A stretch of 64,000 nucleotides of DNA from the NCBI GenBank assembly GCA_004802705.1, contig SGPL01000080.1, positions 1-64,000 of the forward strand, given 5' to 3'. Below, piece by piece: positions 9,511-20,978 of this stretch; position 1 is the first letter of the stretch, and every line of letters begins with the position of its first letter. The notes under the pieces are model-generated. The model saw only the letters and a program-made list of their open reading frames with translations, had not been told where the DNA came from and searched no databases. The position numbers were made by a program, and so were the translations under genes. The DNA is from Bondarzewia mesenterica (taxonomy: Eukaryota; Basidiomycota; Agaricomycetes; Russulales; Bondarzewiaceae).

Positions 9511-10422
9511 CTACGAGGTCATCAGCATCAGATGGATCCTCATAATGAATGTGTAGACGTACTGAATAAACCACCTCTGGTCGTCCGCGACACAATTGCC
9601 GCCGTGCGCGTTCTGCGTCGATTGACAGTTGAGGGCGACATAGTCCACAAGCGACGCCTATGCAAGAAGTCAAAGGAAGAAAGAAAAGTTGGGTGAATCG
9701 TGGCTGAATTGAATGAATGGCAACGACGAACCCAATCGGAGCGGCAGTATTGGAGGGGCGTGGCAGCCTGGTTCAGTATGAACGTTTCGCAGCTAAGGTA
9801 GGTCATGACGATCATGGACGTGTTTTGCTGGAAGGGATCCACATTGGTTATGTGAATGTGGATGATAGGAAGGAAACTTACAGCTGGATCCATGGTGAAA
9901 AGCGGGCCTGTGACGCGCACAATAGATCTAAGTCATAGGACTGGTTTTGGTTACGAAGGATACGCACCGACGTTCTGACTGTCATAAAGGATGGCGTCGG
10001 AAATGACTTCACAGTCATTCGGATCAGGTCCTCCGCCAGAAGGGGTGAAGCAGTTCGTTGTGCCTGTTAGATGCTTCAATAAATCTCGAGTTTGTAACCG
10101 AAAAAATGAAAAATGAAAAAAAAAATGGCGAGATATGTCGAGGATTGACGAGTGTACTATGATGTGAGACTCAGAAACTAGGAGAGAGAGCCATACATGG
10201 TGCCCCACAGACATCATCCTGGCGTTTTTGGAGGATTGAATCGTCAGACCCGGCGACACTGGCGGGCGTGATGAAGTTCGAGCACTGGGCGACCTCCACG
10301 CTGACGTCCTTGTCCTTCCCGATGAAAGACTGAGAGATGGTCCGCTTGTCATCACACTGAACCGCGGCGAACGCAGTTCCAGAGACGGACAATGCAATGG
10401 CGAGGATAGAGAGAAGCTGCAT
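9511..10422 (-). CDS. Small secreted cysteine-rich protein with a Kex2-type site
   Basis: Five exons: 10422-10197, 10063-9968, 9907-9882, 9827-9732 and 9657-9511, giving 196 aa with all phases closing. Residues 1-18 (MQLLSILAIALSVSGTAFA) form a signal peptide. LQKR then QDDVCGAPC near residue 70 looks like a Kex2 dibasic cleavage site, so the mature protein probably starts at QDD. The mature part has repeated Cys-containing motifs: CTTNCFTPSGGGPDPNDC, a YDSQNVG stretch, MTYLSCETF, YCRSDW and NCQSTQNAHGGNC, then DDQRWFIQ. Similar uncharacterised secreted proteins are common in agaricomycetes; no enzyme motif is visible. A TATA box lies about 70 bp upstream. The exact C-terminus after FIQ is the least certain part, since the last residues (YVYTF...LMTS) look unconserved. 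Confidence 0.8.
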
Positions 10423-10490
10423 GGTAGATATCCAGTCGAGTTTGAAGAAAAGCTCGAGGATGAGCCTCAGTACGACCAAAAGAGCCTGAC

Positions 10491-10496
10491 TTTATA
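10491..10496 (-). promoter_or_regulatory. TATA box of the secreted-protein gene
   Basis: GTATAAAGT on the minus strand, about 70 bp upstream of the ATG at 10422, a normal distance for a highly expressed fungal gene. Confidence 0.55.
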
Positions 10497-11230
10497 CTCC
10501 TCCCAGCACTGTATTATTGCCATCAGGATCAGAATACGCGGAGAAAAGCAGGCCGCATGAGAAGAAGGACGGGCGGCAAAGGCCCAATCCCAGCGCTGGA
10601 AACGTCATTCAAGAATCAGAGTAACGAGAGTCAAGAGACCATTGCAATATAGAGAGAGCGAGGCAGCTCCGGGCCCACCAGATGCAGCAAAACGACGAAG
10701 TCCTGCGCTTCTGATGAGAGGGATCACATGGCCGAAAAATATACAATTTCCATTGCGTAGCACTGGGCAGCAGAATGGCAGAGGACGACGACCACGCTGG
10801 GATGAAATGGCCGCAATTCGAGATCAGTTAGAGAAGGTCGTCGAGACGCTCGTGCATCACGAGCTGATATATGAGACTAGAGCTGACTAGAGACACACGG
10901 ATTTGATTCAGTTGGTAGCAACACGGAATTAGGGATACATATATGTCCTGCATCAATGCAATATTAGCGCGCTATCAGGAGAAACTGTGGAGTAAATATG
11001 CGGGAACAAGACACCGTCAGTACTGGCACTGCAGTGTATGTCTTCGGGATCAACATGATGCTCTCCCGCGGGGCGTTTACAGTCCGAGCCTTGACGTGTA
11101 CTGGTCATGATAAGAAAGCCTTGAAATTTAAAGCTTGAAGCTTTGAAGCTTCGAAAGGCTGAATGGAGCGAGACACAAGTTATATAACTTACTGTAATAA
11201 ACGGGGTGTGGGCTAGTCTCCTTTGCAGAC

Positions 11231-11259
11231 CTCATACAGAAGATAGTTCTGTATATGAG
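11231..11259. repeat. Hairpin 1 of a related pair
   Basis: ATACAGAA (11234-11241) pairs with TTCTGTAT (11247-11254), and CTCAT can pair with ATGAG further out with a two-base bulge. It is preceded by GACCT and followed by GTACCTGTG, as is the second copy in similar form. Confidence 0.6.
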
Positions 11260-11538
11260 GGTACCTGTGGGCCAAGGTGTATGGACTTACTTAAAGTAAC
11301 ATCGTCGAGGAGTGAGTCACTCCGGCGACGATAGCGTCGAATCAGCTGCGTCCACTTTTGCGCGGAGATTTGAATTTGCGTCCCGTGTTGGCAAGGACAC
11401 AGTGCGGCGCCCATATGTACCTGGGATTGACGCTGAACACGAATCGGTAGATGTTTTTCAATATATACTTAACTTGTATGAAAGCCAAGCAGCTTGCGGG
11501 CACGCCTAACCTTAGTCTCCGACTCTCCGTAGCGACCT

Positions 11539-11562
11539 ACACAGAAGACAGTCGTTCTGTGT
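11539..11562. repeat. Hairpin 2 of a related pair
   Basis: ACACAGAA (11539-11546) pairs with TTCTGTGT (11555-11562). Compared with hairpin 1, one stem pair changes on both sides (T-A to C-G), keeping the stem intact. Confidence 0.6.
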
Positions 11563-12121
11563 TAAGTAACCTGTGCACTTAGTGTCTTCGCGGCGATCCT
11601 TCACTTAAGCTTCACAAGTTCGACAGCGGACTCGTCTGTCCGTTTCTTCCCCACCATCCACCAACTTAACTTATGTAGATTCGGCAGGCCTTGCAACTAC
11701 ACCTTCAAACTCATCACGCAGACCAACCAACCATCTCACGAAAACGATTCCCGCACGCGCACAAAAGTCGAGCCATAACCGGGGACCCGCATTTGACATG
11801 TCCAAAATTAAGAAGAAAAGAAAGAATTGGCCATAGGGCGGTAGTCACAACGTGCATCGAAAGACAAGACGCAAGAAACGGGACAAATAGAAGGCTTTGA
11901 AACAATATAGCGCCATAAACCGATAAAGACACATGCATGCGTAGGCGGGAGAGGGCGTCGACTCGTAACCATAATCGAGAAAAAAGGGCAAAAAGAAAAA
12001 GAAGAAAGAAGAGAAGAAAGGTGGCACGCACAGAAAAAGGAAGGAAGGAACTGGCATCAAAACTCCGTCAACATCAAGCAAAAAGAGAAAAAAGAACAAC
12101 TGAGACGTGGAGACCGACACC

Positions 12122-14556
12122 TCACGCGTTGACGCCGCCTCCGCCTCCAGCCTCCCCATTCACTTTTCCGCCAGGACCGCCGCCCCTCGTCAAACCCGCA
12201 GCCGCGAATCCTCGTGCGGCAAACCCGCCACGTCCGCCACGTCCACCCCGCCCGCCGCGGAACCCGCCATGGTACTCGCGGTCCCGGTCTGCTTGCTTCA
12301 CTTCTGGCACGCCGCCGTTCAGTTTCTGTTGGTTGTGAAAACAGAGATCAGTGAACTCGAACATTCGACTTTATTTTGATATAAAAAAAAGATGAGCGCA
12401 CCTCGACATGCTTCTCCAACCCTGCCTTCATGGCCTCTTCGTCCCCAAACTCGACGTACGCGATCTTGCCCTGCTTACCCGCGAACGAAATCGGGAACGT
12501 CACGCGCGTGATCTATGAGTGCAATGAATCAAGTCAGTATTTCAGTCAAAAAAAACTAATCGGCCACATCAGATGGAAGAGCAGCGTACCCCGGACTTGG
12601 CCTCCGTGAAGAAATCCTTCAACTCCGTCTCGCTCGCCGGGATCGGCAGTCTCACGAACAGCGTCCACGGGTTCCGCCACGGCTTGCGGCTCGTTGGCGT
12701 CCGCGCGCCCGTCGAGTCCGTCCGCGGGCTCATGAGGCCCTCCGATCCCGCCTTGGGCGACTGCACGTTCGCAACCTCCGACGTGGATGCCTCTGCCGCG
12801 GGCGACGTCTTACCCGATTTGTTGTCCTCCTTCCCGGTCCCATTGGCTGCGCCCTCCCCGTCCGCGGGCAGGTGTGCGACGGGGGCGCCTTCCTTCTCCT
12901 TCGCCTCGCGCTCAGCCCTCTCCCGCTCCTTCCGCTCCTTCTTTTCCTTCTTTTTCGCTTTCTCCCTTTCGGCCTTCTCGGATGAGGGCGCGGGGCTCGA
13001 GGTACCGTTCACCTTGGCGACGGGCGCGGGCGCAGGTGGAGGGGTGACTTCTTTGGGCACGTCTTTTGGAGGGACGGTGGTGGAGATGGCGAGGGGAGGA
13101 GTGGGTGCGACCGAACGCTGTTGCGTGGGCGTTTGTTGCGTCGGTTTTTCGGCAGGAGGAACGGAAGTAGCGCCTTTTGGGGGTGGGAGGGAGGTCAAGG
13201 TCTGCGGTGGCAGCGAGGCGGGGCCTGAGGTAGGAGTGGGGGCGGTCGTCGCGGGCGTTGCAGAGCGGCGATAAGCGTAGTTGAAGCCTGAAAGGCATTG
13301 AGCGAGAAAAAAATTACGATTCGGATGGCGTTACGCACCTTGGCTTTTGAGCTCTGAGCTGACCCGTCCCTCTTTGATGTCGAGCACTAGCGAGCCGTAT
13401 GCTGCATCGCAAAGGTTCCAGTTCCAGCAATTCTTCCACGCGGGCTCTTCCCCAGCAACCATCCCTCCTGGACCTGTCTGACCAATGGACGGCGGGATGC
13501 GATCGATGACGGACAATGCCTTGTCAAGAAGCACGCGCTGGTTATCATCGATGACAGCGTCGACCTGCGACCTGACGCTCTCCCAGACCTTGTCGAACGC
13601 CTCCTTGCCCGCCTTGACCTTGTGGCGGAAGCCTTCAAAGTCGCCCTGCACGCTGAACTCGTTCCACGAGGTCGCGTAACGGAAGTGCAGGCCGGCGGAG
13701 ATGGTGAGATCAGCTTTGAGCACGAGCGCGAGGGATGCGAGGATGCCTTCGCGTCCGGGGCTGGCGTGCGTGATGAGGAGGCGCGTCTCAGTCGGGTCGA
13801 AGACGCGCTGGGCCGTATCCACCAGCTCACCGATCTGAAGGGCAGTCGTCCACATGGTACCGCCGCCACCAGCAATGGTCGCGTGGCCGTCTCCATTGTC
13901 GAACATCTTGTGTGGTACAAAGGCGCCTCCCAGTCCGAAAAGACGGAGCCTGACGCCACCGATGTCGAGGCAACGAGTGGTAGCCTCATCGATGATGTGA
14001 AGGTTTTCGATGGAATAGGCTCCGGTGCGGAGTTTTTCCATGATGATAACGTCTTCGCACGCGCCGACGACGGTGAAGACAGGGACTTGGAGCTTGATCT
14101 GACCTGAAAGAAGGAGGGGGAACTCGGAAAGCATGTTGATGGTCATCGTAGCGCGGATGTTGGCGGGTGGATTGTCAGGAGAAAGAAGGTGATTTCTCTG
14201 AGCATTGGGTATGAGTGGAGAATACATCGTGAGGTGGCGAAGGGTTCGGTCATGGATTCTGTCGATGCTTGAAGCGTCTGTTGGGTGATCGTTGGGAGAC
14301 GGTTCACAGACGCGTAGACGAGTAAAAACGTACCAAAAACGCCAAAGTCGCCGGTGTGAATGATGGCTTTAGCGTTCGCTTCGCGCGCGAGGTCATTCAG
14401 GGCTGAGAGGCGGCCACGAATGTCGGCGATGCAGAGTATTCTGCCATGGACGGAGTCGATGAGTTTTGTCTGGGTATTTACCTGATGAGGAGGACGTGAA
14501 TTTGGAGTGTGAGGAGGACGAGAAGAGGAAGAAGTTGGGCGGGGAGAGGGCTGCAT
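12122..14556 (-). CDS. Phosphoesterase-like DUF2433 protein with C-terminal RRM and RGG tail
   Basis: Five exons: 14556-14334, 14277-13339, 13287-12590, 12512-12402 and 12325-12122; 724 aa with all phases closing. Residues ~35-330 resemble fungal DUF2433/metallophosphatase-fold proteins: ILCIADIRG, IIHTGDFGVFDASSIDRI, VVGACED, LRLFGLGGAFVPHKMFDNG, LLITHASPGREG and SAGLHFRY. Several metal ligands expected in a phosphoesterase look replaced (DIR for DIH, GACED for GNHE, GLHF for GHxH), so catalysis is doubtful. Residues ~390-590 are a charged Lys/Glu/Ala-rich, proline-rich linker. Residues ~595-660 form an RRM with RNP2-like LFVRLP and RNP1-like GKIAYVEF. The tail has GGFRGGRGGRGGRGGF, typical of RNA binding and arginine methylation. 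Start at 14556 is preferred; an in-frame ATG also exists at 14616. A role in RNA metabolism is inferred. Confidence 0.85.
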
Positions 14557-14696
14557 TTTGAGGGAGAGGAGAGATGGAGAAACAACCAAGTCAAACGACG
14601 GCCTGCGACTAGTCACGCTGCGGCACCTTAGACCGGCAACTCCCGAGCCCTTTCCACTGTTGGCCTACCGACTCGCCTCTGCTGATTATTGTTATT
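14557..14696. promoter_or_regulatory. Short divergent promoter (DUF2433-RRM gene / MED13)
   Basis: Only 140 bp separate the two start codons, so the genes must share promoter sequence or overlap in their leaders. No TATA box is apparent. Confidence 0.5.
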
Positions 14697-17600
14697 ATGT
14701 CTTCAAAACCCATCCATCCATCCCCAGAGTCCTCCGTAACAAGAGCCATTGCTCAAACTCCTCCTCCAATATCCCTATTCTCTCCTATCTTGTCCGCACT
14801 CATCCACCTTCCCTCTAATCCCCTACTTTCCTATTCCGTATTCACATCTTCATCTTGCCCCGCATCTCATATCGACAACATCGAGCTTGCCAGGAGAGAA
14901 ATTTTAAAGCTGCGCAAACCAGCTATTCTCGACTCTGTTCTCTGCAGTGTCTTCATCGACCGTGGCGTCCAGCACCTCTATGCCTTTGTCGTAGCCTCTG
15001 CCGACGACCCCACGTGCTCACGTGGGGCATTAGACACACTTTCGTTCAATGGCTTGTCTGGTAAGTGTTTTTTTTTTGTATGGCACCCTTCCAATCGTCG
15101 ATATCTCTCCTTGGCCCCTTCGTCCATCGGGGAAGCTGCCGTTGATCAATGAACAGTCATTTTGATATTTTCATTTGGGCCGGCTCTTACATCGTCAGTC
15201 ACTTCTGCGACAAAAATTCTCCGGACCTCTCATACTCTGTTGAAGGCTGCGTAGCTGTCATTTGCTGCTGTGATCTACACTGAGTCACTGCATTCTCATA
15301 AAATGCTCCCAAGCATGTGGCCCCTTTCGCTCTCACCAGCGATTGGTAGTTCTTACACAATTCAAGCTGAGGGTGTGAGCTTGTCTTAATCCTGTTCTCC
15401 GAGACTGCAAGTGCTATTTGTTGATGGAGTACAGTACACATCGCAAATCTCACCTCAGGGCCGGTGTTATCTTGGATAAATCATGAGGATTACTCATGTC
15501 ATATTTCACACGCTTTCGTTTCGGTAGGTGTATGAGAGGCTACACTTGCAAATCTTCTTTTTGTTGTCGTCTGCAATCAAAGTGATACCGTCAGTTGATG
15601 CTCACGTCTGTTCCAGTATCAGAATCGTCATGCTTCGGCCCAAACGACATTTATCCCTGTTCGTCGGCTTGTGCAAGTCAACGAACCCCATGTTCCAGCT
15701 GCTATGATGCTATGCTTACCCCACCAACCACAGCTGCATCCTCATCCTCATCGTCACCATCGTCCCGTTTCCTACCACGCGAGCCGCTTCGTGTGGCGCA
15801 CTCACAATTCCTGCAAGCCGTTCGCGACCGACTCACTGATGACATGTGCAATTCCAAGAAGGACGGTCGACGTCTAAGCAAACTCAAGGATGGATTTCTC
15901 ATTTTCCCGCCTAATAATCCATCCGATTGGGGATTAGGTTGGGAGCACCACATATATAATCGGTACTGTGCCGTTTCACATCCAAACATCAATATCTATT
16001 CGCATTCGAGATTGACCAGATGGCACGATTTCACACAGTTCCCTCATTCACTGTTATCTTCATCTCAATTTCACGAGCACGCGCATCCTGGTACAGCCGA
16101 TACTTCAACCAACTTATTTTCTTCCACTACTCTCTTCTCTCCCACTGCCTTCCGGAACACCAATAACACTGCTTCCGTACGGGACACCAGCATACTTCCT
16201 CACAACCTACACTGGCCCCGCATCCGCAATCACCGCCCAGTTCTCACAGTCCCTAACCGGGTTGGGATGCAGCGACTGGGCAGCTCCGACATCCATCTGT
16301 GACCATGCCATCTCAATCCCCTCCGTCAATACCAAGCCGAATTGCCCGACGTACATCATCACGTGGATAAATGTACAGAATAAGCAAGGCGAAGAGAAGG
16401 GCCTGACGGCCATTTGGCCGGCCAGCCTGGCGCTATCGTTCTTACCCTCTGCTCCCGTGCCACATGCCCAACAGACGCTTTCGCTGATCCCCGAGCTGCC
16501 CACTCAACTGCAGCCGTCACCTCCCCCGATCCCGGCGCCCGCTCCGCTATCGCTCAGCAGCGGCGTGGCAGGGCCCAGCAGAGACGATAGCGTCGGATCG
16601 GCATTTTCAACGCCCCCGCCTGCCGCGCTGCCCCCGGCCATCACCCGCCGCGCCCGCGCATCCCCAACGGTTGACGCGCTACGTGTGTTCCGCACGCTCA
16701 GCATAGGGAGAAGCCGCAGCATTCGCGCCGTGGCGACCGAGGTAAGCGGGTACGTCGATGCTGTGACCAAGGAGCGCGAAAAGGAGCGGGAGCGCTTGCG
16801 CAGAGAACGAGAGGGCGGCGCTGCTCATGCGAGCGCGTCACCTGCGCAGCAGAACACGCCCGGCCCTACGACCGTGCCAACACCCGTGCCTGTGCCTGCG
16901 ACGTCGATGGACGCGTCGATGTCACCTGTCGCGGAGGCTCTTGCTCAGGCTGCGACAACAGACCAGATGGACGTCGTCGGCGCTATCGAGGCGGTGCAAG
17001 TGCCGCCGCCTCAGCCGTTCTATCCCTCGCCGCCTCAGTCCAGTGGCGGTCCTACTATCTCTGTTAGCTCAGATACCCCGATCGCAACGTCCAATCCGGC
17101 TTCGATACCGCTACCCCCAACTGCCGCGCCGTCGCCGCCACCGCCGCCGCCACCGCCTGCTGCTACGTTCGATCCGGTCGTCTTTAGTGAGCTGGACGAT
17201 TGGGCCCCAGGGTCAGCCGTTTGGCCGCAGAGCTCGAACGATTTCATGGATATGGGTCTCGATGACGTGAGCGGGATGGGTTATGGTGTCGGTGTCGGTG
17301 TTGGTGTCGGGACGAGTCAGATGGGGATGGGCGGGATGGATCCGATTTCGACTGGAGGTGGGGCCGCGGGTGCGTGGGATGCGGGACCGATGGACATTGA
17401 TACGGGCATGGATGATATTTTCACCGAGGCGGATTTTGATTTTTGGGATACTAAGCCGGCGGCGGCAGTGTCGGTGTCGGCGCCGTCGTCGTCGGGAGTG
17501 CAGCCTTTGACGACGGGAGCAACGGCTGCGTTAGGGAGCGGAACGGGGTTGACGCCGTCTGCGGGCCCTGCACCGCTAGGTTTGTCGCCCCCGCTATTTA

Positions 17601-20537
17601 ATGGCGTGCAGCTTTCGGGCCCTGGTCCGCCCCAAATGGGTGTCATGCCACAAGGGCAGTCACATCTTTCGCCGTGGATGGCGGGTACGTTGGGAGAGGG
17701 GTTTGTGCAACGCGGGAGTGAACAGGGAGGCTTGGTGCTCGATGTGGTGCCCCCAGAGTTGCTGCCTCCATCGCCGACAAGGACTCTGTCATCACACTCG
17801 GCACCCCCGACGCCTGCAGTGCATATTATGTCAGAGCCCGACGTGAATATGGAGGGCGAGCGCGAGGGTGTGCGGTCGGGCTCGATGCGGATGAGCATGT
17901 GGGACCCGATCCCCTTCGCGGAGGTGCATCGGATTGCGGATGGCAAGTACACGGCGGGTAAGTTCGCGCTGCCGAGTCCGCCAGACGAGGAGGATCGGAC
18001 GAGGCCGCTGCCGAATTCTGTTGTTGCGAGCGCTACGGGCGGTGGGGGTTGGCGCGTGCGATATAACGCTGTGACGAACCCGAGTATCGGGATGGTGCGC
18101 AAGTTGATCGGGGTGAAGCGCAAGAGTTTCGATCAGGGTGCGCGCGAGGCTGGGTTCAAGATATCGCCGTCGTGGATCCGGGGGGATGACGAATGGGAGA
18201 GCAATGTAGTTCAGGAACGGGAGGAGGACGAGGGGGATGCTGGGAAGTCGGATGACGAGGAAGCAGAGTCGGACGAGGACGAGGAGCTTTGGGTTGACGA
18301 CGAGCCCGCGCTGCCTGGAACGAGGCCGTCGACGCCGGCGCCGCGTACCTGCCTCTTGGCCCCACACTCCTGCATACGCGTTTCCATCACGCGCTGCTCT
18401 TGTTGCAGAGCGTGCCGCTGAAACCGCCAGGGGCCGCAGTGTCTCCACCAGGCCTGGCGACAACCTCTGCGCCAATGTCGGTACCGACGCCCGTATCCCC
18501 CGCGGCGCTGGTTGGCCAGGCATCGGAGAAGCTCAAGTCGCTAGAGGCGGCAGCGCAGCTGCTGGTCAAGGAGGTCGTGGAGAGCAGTGTGTGGGGCGAC
18601 GCGTGGCGGGCCAATGCACTGGAGTATCTGGCGGAATGTCGGTTGAGGACGGAAGTGTGGCAGGCGGACGTCAAGCGAGTTGTGAGGGCGTTTGAGGGGA
18701 TGCCTGGGATTGAGAGCCCGTTGGAGGTGAAAAGTGTGTTTGAGTCGGATGAGAAGGTCCCGCCGAAATTGGACGTGTGCGAGGTGCCTATGCTGTCGGT
18801 GGGCAAATCAGACACAATTATTCAGGTGTTGCCGACGGCGATGAGGTTCTGGGAGAAGTTGGGGTTGGGACCGAGGGCAGGGAAGAAAGATGTTGTGGCG
18901 TTTGTGTTCTTCGAGGATAATGAGCAGAAGGTCAAGGAGGAATGGGCAGAGAGGTGGCTCAAGTGCATTTCGGCTTCTTATGAGGTGGGCACTCAGGCGC
19001 GACGTCAAAGACACCCTTTTCTAATGCATGATTCTTAGGCGAAAAACCTTGGTTCTCACATGGCGGGACGCAATGTCGGCTGCACGAAGGATGGCATCGT
19101 ACCTGTCAAGTTTGATGCGTTTCGCAAGACACTTTGTAAGTAGCGCTCTGCATTCTTTCGCATCTGCCCGCTCACATTTGGATTTGCTATCATAGCAACC
19201 TTCGTGGCAAATTTACCGATATCGACGGCAAACTATGTGTTCTACATTGCCGTTCCATCGTCTATCATTACCCTGTCCTCTCCCGTTCTCCGGCAGGTTT
19301 TTCTCCGCCGTCAAACGTGCTCAAAAAGTCTACTCCGAAGCGCAGATTCTCTTCCAGTTCTTGCCCGCTCACTTGATCCACTCCGTGCGTTATCCTTCCG
19401 CCACTCAATGTGGTTTGGTCCCTTTCGTTGTGTGCGTGTACGAACGTATTCTGCGACCTGTGGATCGAATAATGTCCCGTCGATTCTCCGACCACGGGGA
19501 ACGTGTTCGCAATTTCTTCCAGGAGCCCGCTGTCACGCTTGCCCGACCTGTGCACAACAAGGTGCATCTCGTCCGCGAGTTCCCCGCGCGGACTCTCGAC
19601 GTTTTGGAAAGGCACACACTCCTGCATGTCGGGTACCGAGTGTCTGCGTGCGGAAAGTGGATTTTCGCCGCGTGCATCGACCAGCGGGGCGAGGCGCACG
19701 ATTTGGGCGTCTGGTTGTCCCAAAGCGAGTACCCCGAGACTCATCTAGTCCAGCAGTTGTGGCAGTTCGCGGTCAACTTTGCGAAGAAGGCGAGCGTGGA
19801 ATGGAGGATTGTCTTTGCGAGGCTGGGTTCAATGAGTCCTGCCGAACTGGATGGTGCGTTTTAACTTTCCATTGTGCATATTTTTCTTTATCGGGCAACC
19901 AGGCTGATTTCTCATTACAGCATGGATGGAACACCTCGCCAATGTCGTTCCCGACTGTCCGGGATTGCCCATGGTCCATGTCACCCTTTTGTCCGTCGAA
20001 GCGGACGCATCCTGGACATTCATCGCTCCCCAAGGTGCGACCAAGCGCACGACATCACCTCATCGGTCTTCCAAGAACAACTCGGGGATATTTTTCCATG
20101 ATGTTTCCTCTTCCACTCATTGCCTTTCGTACTCTTCTCGAATGAGCCTCTTGCTTCCTGGCCACTCTACGCATGACCTCGGTACACGTCTCTCCTACGT
20201 CCCGGACCCGACTGACCTCCCATCCCACTCCGCCATCGACTTGCCCCTGAAGCCCCTGCGATCCACTACACTCATACGCACTCCCTCTTCCACTGATTTC
20301 ACCTCCATCTCCATGCTCCACATTCACCTTCTGCACACCACCAAGTCTGCGCTCTCCTCGCTGACTATACCCGATGAAGACACCCACAACGATATCGCGA
20401 AGAACTATCACGAGTTGGTTGTGCTGGCTCAGGCTCGGTGGTGGTTGAAGGCGAGCCCGATTCTGCCTTTCCATCTTGGGGCGCTGGAGGTCATGGACAT
20501 GGCGCTCATCAGCCCCGATTTGAACACGACCACTTGA
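14697..20537 (+). CDS. MED13: Mediator complex subunit 13, with two single-base frame breaks
   Basis: Subunit of the Mediator kinase module (yeast SSN2/SRB9), acting in RNA polymerase II regulation in the nucleus. Exons: 14697-15060, 15617-15962, 16039-18984, 19039-19135, 19196-19853 and 19921-20537, about 1,675 aa. The N-terminal domain has IELARREILKLRKPAILDSV, HLYAFVVASADD and GWEHHIYNR. The middle is Pro/Ser/Gly-rich and disordered, with LPTAMRFWEKLGLGPRAGKK later. The C-terminal MED13_C/PIWI-like domain has LHVGYRVSACGKWIFAACID and HDLGVWLSQSEYPETHL. The frame changes near 18335-18345 (one base missing before YLPLGPTLLHT) and at the T-run 19298-19302 (one base extra before FSAVKRAQKVY). 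The two cancel in length. The first intron (556 nt) is unusually long. Gene identity is secure. Confidence 0.9.
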
Positions 20538-20978
20538 TTTTTCTTCCCCTTCCCTTCGTTGAATCTGGAACTATCTTTCTCGATTGACCATCACTCTGCA
20601 TTTTATCTACGACTTCTCACGAGCGACAACCATCTCTCAATTCGCAGCATCGCAGCTGTGTTCCCGAATATCCCTGTTGTTTTTGTTCCATCTAAGTTTA
20701 GGATTGTTTACTGTCATCCGCATTCGTTGCTCGCATGCTGTATATCACATCCACATCCATACCGTAGGCATTCACACTACATGTTAGAATTTCAGATATT
20801 GTTCTAGTCATTATGTATTCCATATTTCTGTTGTCGCTGGCAATATAATAACTGTGCAATGAAACTGTGTCTGAATTCGAGGAGCATCATCTGAAGCATT
20901 CGAAGGCAACATGCAGGCAAGGCACTAGCAACCACTGTCCATACCCTCTCGGCGGACATCGACAGGGCCCACGACTCA
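20538..20978. other. Intergenic, convergent gene ends
   Basis: Sequence between the MED13 and BIG1-like stop codons; probable 3' untranslated regions. Nothing else recognised. Confidence 0.5.

Larger units (their letters stand above)
10497..12121. other. 1.6-kb intergenic region without a supported gene
   Basis: No convincing coding frame. It contains AAGCTT-type direct repeats (about 11130-11155), two related hairpins (listed separately) and an A/G-rich stretch (about 11,950-12,100) that is probably the 3' untranslated region of the following minus-strand gene. Confidence 0.5.
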
